Positions 38,404 through 47,288 of a DNA stretch of 64,000 bases are shown in pieces. The position numbers were made by a program, and so were the translations under genes. This DNA is from DATJFQ01 sp035492775 (GTDB lineage: Bacteria; Acidobacteriota; Vicinamibacteria; Vicinamibacterales; 2-12-FULL-66-21), in assembly GCA_035492775.1 (NCBI GenBank), contig DATJIW010000065.1, positions 1 to 64,000 of the forward strand, written 5' to 3'. The notes beneath the pieces are model-generated. The model did not search any database, was not told the origin of the DNA, and was given only the letters and a program-made list of their open reading frames with translations. Every line of letters starts with the position of its first letter. The first letter of the stretch is position 1.

Positions 38404-38431
38404 GCGCAAGGATCCGAAAGGATCTTTGCGC
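38404..38431 (+). promoter_or_regulatory. 12-bp hairpin with GAAA tetraloop between the two hydrolase genes
   Basis: GCGCAAGGATCC pairs with GGATCTTTGCGC (one G-U) across a GAAA loop. No T-run follows, so a role as intrinsic terminator is unlikely. It lies 26 nt before the start of the second gene and could protect or process the transcript. The AGGGAGG ribosome site is just after it. Confidence 0.5.
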
Positions 38432-38457
38432 CGCAGGGAGCACGCCAGGGAGGACGC

Positions 38458-40536
38458 ATGCGCATTGCTGCACTTGGTGCTGCAGTCCTGCTGACCGCCG
38501 TGCCGGCCGTCAGCGCTCAGACAACACTCCGCTCCGCCAAGGACGCGACGATCCGCGGCGGCAGTTACGCCAACACGAACTACGGCAGCGATCCCATTCT
38601 CGAAACCAGGCAGAGCGACGACCCGACGTACGCCCGCCGGGCTGCCGTGATGTTCGATACCGATGCGTCATTTGCCGCGACGACATCGATCGCGTCGGCG
38701 CAGCTGGTGCTCACCGTCAAGAGCGGGAATGCCGAGACCCGCACGCTCGCGGCGTGCGCCATGTCGATTTCGTTCGACGAACCGGCGGTCACGTGGACGC
38801 GGCGGAACAGCTCGTCGTACTGGCAGTCCGCCGGGGGCGACATCGTCGCCTCCGACTGCTCGTACGCGACGGTCACCGCCACGGCCGGATCGCGCGTGAC
38901 CTTCGACGTCACCACGCAGGTGCGGAAGGCGGTCGCCGGCACGTACGGCACCCGGTACGCGCGGTTCCTCGTCCAGGACAGTGGGGGTTCCAGCCGCGAT
39001 TCCTACAAGCAGTACTATTCGAACAACACGCTCGACGCTTCCGTGCAGCCTGCGCTGATTGTCGCGACCGGCAGTTCCAGCTCGACGTCATCGTCGTCGT
39101 CATCCACCGCGTCATCCTCGTCATCGGCGTCGAACATCGTGCTCTGGGCGGGCAACGGCCGGATCGCGGGGTCAGCCTGGCAGCTTGTTTCGGACTCGAG
39201 CGCTGCGGGCGGCGCGCGCTTGTGGAACCCGGACCGCGGCGCTGGCAAGCTCTCGTATCCAGCGTCATCGCCCTCGAGTTACGTGGATTTCACGTTCACG
39301 CCCGTTGCGGGCGTCCCGTACCGGCTCTGGTTTCGAGGCAAGGCCGACGGCAACGACTACACGAACGATTCGCTCTACGTGCAGTTCTCCAATTCGGTGA
39401 CATCCGGCGGCAGCGCGCAGTTCAGGATCGGGACAACCAGCGGCGCCGTGTATTCGCTCGAAAGCTGCAGCGGCGCCGGCGAGAGCGGCTGGGGCTGGGA
39501 GGACACCGAGTACTGCGGTAACGCCTCGCCGATATATTTCTCGTCGACCAGCGCGCAGACGCTCCGGATTCAGCAGCGCGAGGACGGGATTTCGATCGAT
39601 CAGATCGTGCTGTCGCCGTCGACGTATCTCTCCTCGTCTCCGGGATCGCTGAAGAGCGATACGAAGATCCTGGCGCGCACGACGACGACGGCGCTCGCGA
39701 CGCCCTCCGCGCCGGTATCGAGCTCCACCGGTTCCACGAGCACGTCAGGATCGTCGAGCGGCAGCACCACGACCACATCGTCGACCACGCTGCGCGTCCT
39801 GCAGTGGAACCTGCATCACGGCGGCTACGGTACCGACGGGGTCTACGACCCGAACCGCGTCGCCACGTGGATGGCGAAGTTCAACCCGGACGTGATTCTC
39901 GTGAACGAGATCGAGAAGTACACCTCGTGGGGCAATCAGGACCAGCCGGCGGTCTACAAGAACCTGCTGCAGCAGAAGACCGGTAAGACGTGGTACTACA
40001 TCTTCGCGCAGGAGTTCGGCCAGTGGTCCTCTAACGGGAAGGGCAACGCGATCTTCTCGACGGTCCCGTTCAGCTTCAGCGATCGATACGAACTGGTGCA
40101 CAACTACGACCGGAGCATTGCGGAAGGCTCGATTACGTGGAACGGGCGGAGCATCACGCTGATTTCGACGCACCTCGACCCCTACGATCAATCGCTGCGC
40201 CTGACGCAGGCGACGGAGGTCACGACCTGGGCGTCGAAGGAGCCGGAAAACCGCATCATCACCGGCGACATGAACGCCTGGCCGGACCAGACTTCGATCG
40301 CGCAGTACGACAAGTACTATTACGATTCGTGGGCGGTTGCGGCGGCCAACGGCACCGCGACGGCATTCTCCGGTAACAGTGGTGAGACCAAGAACGGCCG
40401 CATCGACTACATCTTTTACTCGAAGACCAACACGAATCTCAGCGTGAAGTCCTCACAGGTCTACGATACGCGCGACGCGAATGGCGTAATGCCATCCGAC
40501 CATCGCCCTGTGCTCACGACGTTCTATGTGAAATAG
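38458..40536 (+). CDS. Secreted three-domain paralogue: DNRLRE, carbohydrate-binding-like, endonuclease/exonuclease/phosphatase
   Basis: This is a 692-residue protein. Signal peptide about 1-20 (PAVSAQ); DNRLRE domain 22-205; Ser-rich linker; an extra beta-sandwich (about 225-395: VLWAGNGRIAGSAWQLV, YRLWFRGKADGNDYTND, ISIDQIVLSP) resembling a carbohydrate-binding module; a second Ser/Thr linker; and an EEP domain (about 440-692) almost identical in motifs to the upstream gene (LHHGGYGTDGVYD, NEIEKYTSWGNQDQP, GDMNAWPDQTSIAQYDKYYY). It clearly arose by tandem duplication plus domain gain or loss. Its last 23 bases overlap the convergent glycosyltransferase gene. Confidence 0.85.
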   Translation: MRIAALGAAVLLTAVPAVSAQTTLRSAKDATIRGGSYANTNYGSDPILETRQSDDPTYARRAAVMFDTDASFAATTSIASAQLVLTVKSGNAETRTLAACAMSISFDEPAVTWTRRNSSSYWQSAGGDIVASDCSYATVTATAGSRVTFDVTTQVRKAVAGTYGTRYARFLVQDSGGSSRDSYKQYYSNNTLDASVQPALIVATGSSSSTSSSSSSTASSSSSASNIVLWAGNGRIAGSAWQLVSDSSAAGGARLWNPDRGAGKLSYPASSPSSYVDFTFTPVAGVPYRLWFRGKADGNDYTNDSLYVQFSNSVTSGGSAQFRIGTTSGAVYSLESCSGAGESGWGWEDTEYCGNASPIYFSSTSAQTLRIQQREDGISIDQIVLSPSTYLSSSPGSLKSDTKILARTTTTALATPSAPVSSSTGSTSTSGSSSGSTTTTSSTTLRVLQWNLHHGGYGTDGVYDPNRVATWMAKFNPDVILVNEIEKYTSWGNQDQPAVYKNLLQQKTGKTWYYIFAQEFGQWSSNGKGNAIFSTVPFSFSDRYELVHNYDRSIAEGSITWNGRSITLISTHLDPYDQSLRLTQATEVTTWASKEPENRIITGDMNAWPDQTSIAQYDKYYYDSWAVAAANGTATAFSGNSGETKNGRIDYIFYSKTNTNLSVKSSQVYDTRDANGVMPSDHRPVLTTFYVK

Positions 40537-41545
40537 GCATTCCGGCCGCCGGCCGTGTCCGGGTCCGCGCCTGCCGGCGGGCCCAGACATAGCCGGCGAA
40601 GTACGCGAGCATCATCTGGTGCCTGAACGCCGCGGCGGGCCGCCGCGCGACCAGCGCCCGGGCCCACGCCACGGCATCCCGTAACGCGGAACCATACATG
40701 TAACGCGGCACGTCGAACAGATGCGGCGTGCGCGCGAGATCGATTCCCATGTCGGTCCGCGGCTGCAGGCGTTCCAGGGCGGAACGCGAGACACCCTTCC
40801 CGAACCACCATCGTCTGAAGTAGCGCCGCGTCAGGCGGGCTGCGGGCACGTGGTGATGCACCTCCATGGCCGGGAGGTACATCCCGCGAAACCCCGCGTT
40901 GCGCGCGCGGATCAGGAACTCGGGTACTTCCTGGCCGAGAACCAGACGCCCGTCGCCCGTCCGCCCGAGATCCGCGCGGAAGAGACCCGCCCGATCGAAC
41001 ACTTCGCGACGCACCGCCATATTCGCGCCGAGCGGCACCTTTCGACGCTCTTCGTACACGAATGGAGCGCCGCCGTGATCCTGGATCGCGATCGTTCCCC
41101 AGAGATCGCCGCGCTCCAGGTCGAGCCATGCCGGGGGTGAAGTCTCCCACCGCGGCCGGACCGGTCCGCCAGCGAAGCCAATCGAGGGATCGATGGGAGA
41201 GGCAAGAGCCTCGTGGGCGGCGTCGAGCCAGCCGTCCGCGGCGCGCACGTCGTCGTCCGTGAACACGAGTACGTCGCTGTGCGCGGCAGCGATGCCGCGG
41301 TTGAGCGCGCTCGATCGTCCCTGGCGGCCTTCGAATAAATATCGAAGCGGTACGGGAAAGTTTGTCGCACGCCGTTCGAGAACGTCTTTGGTTCCGTCCG
41401 TGGAGTTGTTGTCGATGACCAGGCACTCCCATTCGAGGCCTGGCTTGACCGCCATGCGGGCGAGCGACGCCAACGTGTCGTCCAGCATGTCCGCACGATT
41501 GAACGTGGCAATCAGCACGCTCGCCGCTGGCCGTCCGGTGTTCAT
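40514..41545 (-). CDS. Glycosyltransferase family 2 (paralogue A)
   Basis: This is a 343-residue GT-A enzyme. SVLIATFNRADMLDDTLASL, VIDNNSTDGT and VFTDDDVRAA (DxD-like metal site) are diagnostic. RYFRRWWFGKGVSRSALERLQ follows a HHHVPAARL segment shared with the GT2 at 42708, so the two are duplicates. Start ATG 41545 overlaps the stop of the CDP-glycerol-type transferase (TGATG). Its 3' end overlaps the convergent hydrolase gene by 23 nt. Confidence 0.87.
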   Translation of the reverse strand: MNTGRPAASVLIATFNRADMLDDTLASLARMAVKPGLEWECLVIDNNSTDGTKDVLERRATNFPVPLRYLFEGRQGRSSALNRGIAAAHSDVLVFTDDDVRAADGWLDAAHEALASPIDPSIGFAGGPVRPRWETSPPAWLDLERGDLWGTIAIQDHGGAPFVYEERRKVPLGANMAVRREVFDRAGLFRADLGRTGDGRLVLGQEVPEFLIRARNAGFRGMYLPAMEVHHHVPAARLTRRYFRRWWFGKGVSRSALERLQPRTDMGIDLARTPHLFDVPRYMYGSALRDAVAWARALVARRPAAAFRHQMMLAYFAGYVWARRQARTRTRPAAGMPISHRTS

Positions 41546-42705
41546 CAGTTCGCTCTCCGGGGGACCGCGGCGGCGCCCCGCCCTGCTGCCGTCGCCGGCA
41601 CGCCGAGGAGTTCGAGCACCAGCGTCATTGCGCGTTTGGTCGCCGTGCCGGGCTCGTGGAACAGGTCGGCGGCGACCCGGCGCCGTGCGGGCGACAGCCG
41701 TCCGGGTTCCGAGAGTTCCGAACCGACAGCCGCAACGAGGTCCTCGACGTTTCGAACGACCTCCGCGGCACTTCGAAGCAGCTGCACCTTTTGCGGATTG
41801 ATCCGCGCCTCCCGCGCGAGATCCGGAGCATCGAACACGAGCAGCGGCCGGTCGAGCACGAAGTATTCGAAACCAACGGAACTGTGGTCCGTCACCATTG
41901 CATCCGCGGCCGCGAGCCATGGGCTCGCGTCAGCTCCCTCGACGAAGACGATGCGTCCGGGGCGCTCGATGGCCCGCATCCGTGCGCGCCAGTCGATCCC
42001 GCCGTTGTAACGCGGATCGCCGTCGAGCGACCGGTCGTGCAGCTTGACAATGACGTTGAACCCGGCCGACGCAAGCCGGGTCACGATGGCTTCGCCGGCC
42101 AGATGAAGCGACGACGCCGTCGAGTAGGTCGGCGCATAGAGCACTGTCGGTGCTCCGACCGTCAGGCCGACCTGCGCTCGCACATGCGCGGCGTCCCATT
42201 CTCCATTGGCAAGGCGATCCAGCTTCGGGTAGCCGACGAGAATCGCCTGGGCCGCCGACACGATCCCGGCGTCGAGATAGCGGTCCATCCGATCGCGGTT
42301 GATGAACGCGACGCGATCGTAGTACTCGAATCCCATGGGCAGGCCCGAGGGCGCATCGAGGTCGTATTTGCCGGCGACGCCGTGAAAGAAATTGATCCGG
42401 TGGGAGCAGCGCCGAAGCCGGGCTGCCGCCCATGGATCGCCGTTCGCGTACAGATCGAAGTGGCGCCATTCGACCTGCTGGTGGGTGAGAAACGAGCCCG
42501 TGGGCACGAGCGGCGCGATCCGGGCCGGGTACTCGCTCGTATACCAGACCCGCACGTCATCGCGGACGGCCAGCGCATCTGCGATCGGGCCCAGCACCGC
42601 TTGGTAGACGGGCGTCCGAAGCTCGAACAGGACATCCCGCGACGCTTTCAGCCTGGCGATCGTGTCGTCGAGGCGGTGAATGGCTGGCGTCAAACGTCGA
42701 AGCAT
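41545..42705 (-). CDS. CDP-glycerol:polyol-phosphate transferase-like protein (copy A)
   Basis: This is a 386-residue GT-B-like protein of the TagF/TagB (Glyphos_transf) group. Key blocks are FFHGVAGKYDLDAPSG (HG active-site loop), VLVGYPKLDRL, TVLYAPTYSTASSL, VIVKLHDRS and AMVTDHSSVGFEYFVLDRP (TDHSS signature). Such enzymes move glycerol- or ribitol-phosphate from a CDP-polyol. Finding two in a Gram-negative EPS locus suggests a phosphate-decorated or teichoic-like polymer, but the true donor is unknown. ATG 42705 was chosen; frames running further upstream are in the GT2 gene. Confidence 0.82.
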   Translation of the reverse strand: MLRRLTPAIHRLDDTIARLKASRDVLFELRTPVYQAVLGPIADALAVRDDVRVWYTSEYPARIAPLVPTGSFLTHQQVEWRHFDLYANGDPWAAARLRRCSHRINFFHGVAGKYDLDAPSGLPMGFEYYDRVAFINRDRMDRYLDAGIVSAAQAILVGYPKLDRLANGEWDAAHVRAQVGLTVGAPTVLYAPTYSTASSLHLAGEAIVTRLASAGFNVIVKLHDRSLDGDPRYNGGIDWRARMRAIERPGRIVFVEGADASPWLAAADAMVTDHSSVGFEYFVLDRPLLVFDAPDLAREARINPQKVQLLRSAAEVVRNVEDLVAAVGSELSEPGRLSPARRRVAADLFHEPGTATKRAMTLVLELLGVPATAAGRGAAAVPRRAN

Positions 42706-42707
42706 GG

Positions 42708-43703
42708 CTAGGAGACCGGACGGAGCAGCGCGTTCGTTCTCGTTCCGTGGCGGTCCTTCCAGCGCTGTAGGACGATGCCGGCGAAGAACCAGAGCCAGAG
42801 TTCGTGATCGAATGCCGCGAATGCGTCGCCGCGCAGCGCTGCGCCGATTGCCGCGAACGCGTGCCCAACCGCGCGTCGAAACAGATACCGAGGTATGCCG
42901 GCGATGTGCGGAACCATGCGGAAATCGAGCGACGTCTCTTCCGGCGCTTCCATGTCGAGGCCGGACCGCTCGTAGAGCAGCGCGCGGCTCACGCCGCGCC
43001 AGTAAAACCATCGACGGAAGTACGACTTGTTCAGCCGTGCCGCCGGAATCACGTGGTGCACGATCATGCCGGGAGCGTACACGCCGCGCACGCCGGCCGC
43101 CCGCGCGCGGATGCACCACTCCCGGACTTCCTGGCCGAGCAGGGTCCCCGCCTTCCTGCCCGTGTTCGGGTCCAGCAGTCCGGCGCGATCGAATGCGCTG
43201 CGCCGGAACGCCATGTTCACACCCAGCGGTACTCGCGCTCCGAATTCGATCGGCCGCGGGCCGTAGTCGAGAAGCGCAATCACCGCCCAATGTTTGCCGC
43301 CGTGGTCCGGCAGCCAGCCTGGACGCGGTCCGCCCCAGATAGGCAGCACGCGTCCGCCGACGTAGTCGCAGCGAAGTTCGTCGAGTGCGTCCACGCTGCG
43401 GTCCAGCCAATCCCGCTCGACACGCACGTCGTCGTCTGTCGTCAGAATCACGTCGCCGGTGACGGCTTTGATCCCGGCGTTCAAGGCCGGACTCCGCCCC
43501 TGCTCGCGCTCGAACAGGTAGCGGAGCGGCACGGGGAAGGTCTCTGCCACGCGAGTGACCACGCCGCGAGTGTCGTCCGTCGAGTTGTTGTCGACGACGA
43601 TCACTTCCCACCGGAGAGCGGTCTCGAGCGCCGCCAGGCTCGCGAGCGTCTCCTGCAGATCCGCGGCGCGATTGTAGGTCGCGATGACGATCGAGCAGGT
43701 CAT
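42708..43703 (-). CDS. Glycosyltransferase family 2 (paralogue B)
   Basis: This is a 331-residue GT-A enzyme. SIVIATYNRAADLQETLASL, VVDNNSTDDT and LTTDDDVRVE are aligned with paralogue A throughout, including HHVIPAARLNKSYFRRWFYWRGVSRALL. ATG 43703 overlaps the stop of the next GT2 (ATGA). Together with the CDP-glycerol-type gene downstream it forms one of two GT2/polyol-phosphate pairs in this region. Confidence 0.87.
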   Translation of the reverse strand: MTCSIVIATYNRAADLQETLASLAALETALRWEVIVVDNNSTDDTRGVVTRVAETFPVPLRYLFEREQGRSPALNAGIKAVTGDVILTTDDDVRVERDWLDRSVDALDELRCDYVGGRVLPIWGGPRPGWLPDHGGKHWAVIALLDYGPRPIEFGARVPLGVNMAFRRSAFDRAGLLDPNTGRKAGTLLGQEVREWCIRARAAGVRGVYAPGMIVHHVIPAARLNKSYFRRWFYWRGVSRALLYERSGLDMEAPEETSLDFRMVPHIAGIPRYLFRRAVGHAFAAIGAALRGDAFAAFDHELWLWFFAGIVLQRWKDRHGTRTNALLRPVS

Positions 43704-44665
43704 GCTGCGGCTCTGGCGGCCCTGCGCCGGGCGAGCCGGGCCCGATTCCAGCGATACAGAAGCGGGAGCAGCGGCGGGGCGCACCTGGCGACGACGGCTG
43801 CCACCGCGATTCCGAGTCCCGGCTTTCGCGACTTCAATGCTTTCAGCCGCTCGGCTGCTGTGGCGCGATTGCCGGCATCGATTGCCGCCCGTGCTTCGGC
43901 GGCGAGAAGCTCGGTCTCGAAGCGAGAGACCTGCGAGTCCAGGATCGTCAGTTCGGCCGGGCGGTCGGCGAGCGCCGGACGAAGTTTCCGATAGACGCCG
44001 AGCAGGCCCGTGAGCATGCGGACGTCGCTGGCGGACAGGCTGTCGTCGCGCCGCCGGTAATCGCCCAGCGGCCGATCGGTGCGGGCAAAGCGGAACCCCG
44101 CCGCGGCCGCGCGCAGCCAGTAGTCATAGTCTTCGTTCGAGCGCATGCGCTCGTCGAAGTCGCCGATCGTCTCGTACACCGATCGGCGGAAGACGGACAT
44201 GATGAAGACGGCCTCCTCGTCGCGGAGGATTTCAGCCAGATCGGGTTGGGGACGTTTGTCGGGCCACGGCCGCGCCGGTTTGCCGTCCCAGACGCCACCA
44301 AGATTCCGCGCGTTGCCGGACACGATCTGCGCCTCAGGGTTCGAGGCGAAGGTCGCCATCTGCGCCGCGAGGAAATCCGGATCCCAGAGATCGTCGCTGT
44401 CGAGCAGGGCGAAGAAGTCGCCGCGTGCGTACCGCATTGCGGTGTTGCGCGCCGCCGACAGACCGCCGTTCATTTGGTGGATGACCTGGATGCGCGGGTC
44501 GCGCTGCGCGTAGTCGTCGGCGATGTCAGCCGTTCGATCGGTCGACCCATCGTCGACAATGACGACTTCCCAGTCGCGGAACGTCTGCCCGCGCACCGAT
44601 TCCAGCGACGCGGCGAGATATTGCTCGACGTTGTACGCCGGCATGATCACGCTGACCGCTGGCAC
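43700..44665 (-). CDS. Glycosyltransferase family 2
   Basis: This is a 321-residue inverting GT-A enzyme: SVIMPAYNVEQYLAASLESV, VVIVDDGSTDRTADIA, GGLSAARNTAMRYARGDFFALLDSDDLW (DxD) and a later YDYWLRAAAAGF. The C-terminal part is helical and Arg/Ala-rich, perhaps membrane-associated. It starts with GTG 44665 and overlaps the upstream polyol-phosphate transferase by 19 nt. Confidence 0.87.
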   Translation of the reverse strand: MPAVSVIMPAYNVEQYLAASLESVRGQTFRDWEVVIVDDGSTDRTADIADDYAQRDPRIQVIHQMNGGLSAARNTAMRYARGDFFALLDSDDLWDPDFLAAQMATFASNPEAQIVSGNARNLGGVWDGKPARPWPDKRPQPDLAEILRDEEAVFIMSVFRRSVYETIGDFDERMRSNEDYDYWLRAAAAGFRFARTDRPLGDYRRRDDSLSASDVRMLTGLLGVYRKLRPALADRPAELTILDSQVSRFETELLAAEARAAIDAGNRATAAERLKALKSRKPGLGIAVAAVVARCAPPLLPLLYRWNRARLARRRAARAAA

Positions 44666-45843
44666 GACGCCTCCGGTGATTCGAAAACGGGCTGCGATGC
44701 GGCTGCCGGGTCGAGATCGATCGCTTCATACAGCGCTTCGATCGACCGCGTTGTCGCCGATCCCGGGCAATAGAACAGGTCCTGCGCGATGGCGCGCCGC
44801 GTCGACGAATTCGCGGCCGGATCGGCGAGGCCCCGCTCGACGGCGGCGACGGTATCGTCCACGTCCGTCGTGGAGCTCGAGGCCGCGGAAAGCAGGTCGA
44901 CATATTCGGCGTGGATGTTCGCTTCGCGGATCAACTCCGGCCTGTGAATCCGGACCAGCGGCCGGTCGCGCAGCAGGTACTCGAACCCGGCGGAGCTGTG
45001 GTCGGTGATCATCAGGTCTGCGGCGACCAGATACGGCGAGATATCGTGGCCGGGCGCGAGTGTGCCCCGGCCGTTCGAGAGCAGCGGCTGGAGTGCCGCG
45101 ATCCAGTCGACGCCGCCCGAGTAACGCAGCCTGATGTCGCGCGAGCGATCGTGCAGCTTCACCACGACGTTGATCGGGAGCTCGGTCAGCCGCCGGACCA
45201 GATCGAGGCCAACGCTGTTGAGCGACGACGCAGGCGACCACGTCGGTGCGTACAGCACCACCGGGCGCGCGGAATCCAGACCGAGCGCGGATACGACCGC
45301 GTCGCGCGAGTGGGATCCATCGACGACGGCGTCGGCCTTGGGCATGCCGACCAGACGGATCGCCGGGCTGTTTGCTTCGATCGCGCCTGACGTCACGTAG
45401 TTCCGCAGGCGCCGGCGATTGATGAAGAAAATCCGGTCCCACGGCCGCATGTGTCCCGTCGGCGCGTCAAAGCCGTACTTCCCGGCGACGCCGTGAAACA
45501 CCTGGATGCGGCAACCGCCCCGCGGCAGCGTCTGCCACATGAAGTCCGACGCGACATACGCGTCGAACCGCATCAATGCGGCGCGCCTGGGATGCACCAG
45601 ACGCGTCTCCGGCGGCGCCTCACGGTAAATGTCCCGCAGACGCCCCGGCTCCTCGCTCGCAGTGAAGAAGAATTCCACGCGCGGGTCGCTGGCCATCGCA
45701 CGCACGACCGGCGCCACCATCGTGTAGTTCACCGGCGTCCGCGAGTCGACGAGGATCCGCCGCTTGTCGGACCGGCGGGCGATCGCCCGGTCGAGGCGCC
45801 GAAGCATTCGCACCGGCGCATGGAGGACCTGGCGCGCGGTCAT
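44647..45843 (-). CDS. CDP-glycerol:polyol-phosphate transferase-like protein (copy B)
   Basis: This is a 398-residue paralogue of the 41545 protein: VFHGVAGKYGFDAPTGH, VGMPKADAVVDG, VVLYAPTWSPASSLNS, VVVKLHDRSRD and LMITDHSSAGFEYLLRDRP are all conserved in order. It has a basic N-terminus (RMLRRLDRAIARR) that may bind membrane. ATG 45843 overlaps the polymerase-gene stop (ATGA). The order GT2 then polyol-phosphate transferase is repeated in this locus, consistent with segmental duplication. Confidence 0.82.
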   Translation of the reverse strand: MTARQVLHAPVRMLRRLDRAIARRSDKRRILVDSRTPVNYTMVAPVVRAMASDPRVEFFFTASEEPGRLRDIYREAPPETRLVHPRRAALMRFDAYVASDFMWQTLPRGGCRIQVFHGVAGKYGFDAPTGHMRPWDRIFFINRRRLRNYVTSGAIEANSPAIRLVGMPKADAVVDGSHSRDAVVSALGLDSARPVVLYAPTWSPASSLNSVGLDLVRRLTELPINVVVKLHDRSRDIRLRYSGGVDWIAALQPLLSNGRGTLAPGHDISPYLVAADLMITDHSSAGFEYLLRDRPLVRIHRPELIREANIHAEYVDLLSAASSSTTDVDDTVAAVERGLADPAANSSTRRAIAQDLFYCPGSATTRSIEALYEAIDLDPAAASQPVFESPEASCQRSA

Positions 45844-47288
45844 GCGTGCGCCACCTCGATCGCGCCGGTCGGCACCCTCGACGCCGCATGGCGAGGCTGC
45901 CGATCACGCAACATGTCCCGTGGCGTCGCTGCGAGTGCGACGAGGTAATAGAGCGTCCAGGTGTAGGCGACCGAGGCAAACACGGCGCAGATGAGCCAGC
46001 CACAGAGCGAGGCCAGCATCGCTGCCGAGTGCGCGTCGAGCAGCTCGGCCTCTGCGCTCGTGATCTGCGGCGCTGTCGGATCGACCGCGTTCCCGGTTCG
46101 GCGCGCCGCTGCGGCGCGGCGTGCCCGGCGCACGAGACGTCTTGTCGCGAAGACGGCCTGGAACGCACGGCCCACGATGAAGAAGAACACCGAGAGTCCG
46201 ACGATGCCAAGCTCCGACGCGACCTGAAGGATGACGTTATGGCTCTCATGCCATGCAGCGGAGCGTCCGTTGGGATTCCAGGCTTTGAAGTTGCCGGCGC
46301 CCACACCGACCAGGGGATTCTCGGAGAATGCCTCGATCGATTCCTTGATCAGCGTGCGGCGTTCCTGCGCGGACCCGAAATCGTCCTTGCTCTCGTCCGT
46401 GATGCTGGAAATGCGGTGCCAGTAAGTGGACGGAACGAGCGGCAGGGCACAGAGGCCGGCGAACGCGGCGGCCACGACCAGGCCGGGGCGCTTCCGCACG
46501 GCCATCGCGCCGAATACCGCGATCATCACGATCATCCCGAGAAAACCGCCGCGCGATCCCGACGCGACCGCAGCAGCCAGCATCAACACCGCACATCCGG
46601 CGGCCGCCGCCCGCTTGAAGATGCCGCTCGACCGCCGCAGGACGGTAAACGCCGCCAACGGCAGGAACGCGACCATGTTCGTCGCGAGGTCGTTGGGATT
46701 CCCCATGATGCCGCCGACGGCCCCCTGGGCCCGGGTCCCGTGGCCGACCATGTGCGTCCCATGGAGGTAATCGACCATCGTCAGCAATGCGACGTACCCG
46801 ACAACGAGGACCAGCACCCACGTGATGCGTTCCAGCCGCTTCGGTGTCGTGATCGTGTTGACCGCGAGGATGTAGACGAGGATGACCTTCGAATACATGT
46901 CGCGGAACACTTCGATGGCGCCGCCCATCCAGATCGAGAACGGAGCAGTCAGCACGATGACCGCGCCAAAGAGGACAACGCCGACGAGCTCGGGCGTCAT
47001 GCGACTGATGGCCTGCCCCCGTGCGAGGCGGGACGCGATGAGCGACCCGAGGCCGAGCGTCGCGGTCAGCTCCGCCAGGTGCAGGAAATCGAGCGGCGGC
47101 AGGAGATCCTGGGGGCGCAGGAACAGCACTGCCGTGAAGAGCAGCATCCACGTGAACGCGCGGTCGCGCGGCTCGACGAACGAGACGGTCGTGCCGTCCG
47201 GCGGCGCAGCGTCGACTGGCGGTGCCGTGCCGGCGGACAACGCTGCGCCGGAGGGCACCGGAGCGTTGAACGTCAGACGCTCGCTCAC
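45840..47288 (-). CDS. O-antigen ligase/polymerase-like membrane protein (Wzy/WaaL type)
   Basis: This is a 482-residue protein with about ten to twelve membrane helices. GGIMGNPNDLATNMVAFLPLA and the large periplasmic loop ending AWHESHNVILQVASELGIVGLSVFFF are typical of the Wzy_C/O-antigen ligase superfamily, with the conserved His near the GLVG-like segment. It probably polymerises lipid-linked repeat units on the periplasmic side. It starts with GTG 47288, which overlaps the GT stop. Polymerase and ligase cannot be told apart from sequence. Confidence 0.82.
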   Translation of the reverse strand: MSERLTFNAPVPSGAALSAGTAPPVDAAPPDGTTVSFVEPRDRAFTWMLLFTAVLFLRPQDLLPPLDFLHLAELTATLGLGSLIASRLARGQAISRMTPELVGVVLFGAVIVLTAPFSIWMGGAIEVFRDMYSKVILVYILAVNTITTPKRLERITWVLVLVVGYVALLTMVDYLHGTHMVGHGTRAQGAVGGIMGNPNDLATNMVAFLPLAAFTVLRRSSGIFKRAAAAGCAVLMLAAAVASGSRGGFLGMIVMIAVFGAMAVRKRPGLVVAAAFAGLCALPLVPSTYWHRISSITDESKDDFGSAQERRTLIKESIEAFSENPLVGVGAGNFKAWNPNGRSAAWHESHNVILQVASELGIVGLSVFFFIVGRAFQAVFATRRLVRRARRAAAARRTGNAVDPTAPQITSAEAELLDAHSAAMLASLCGWLICAVFASVAYTWTLYYLVALAATPRDMLRDRQPRHAASRVPTGAIEVAHA

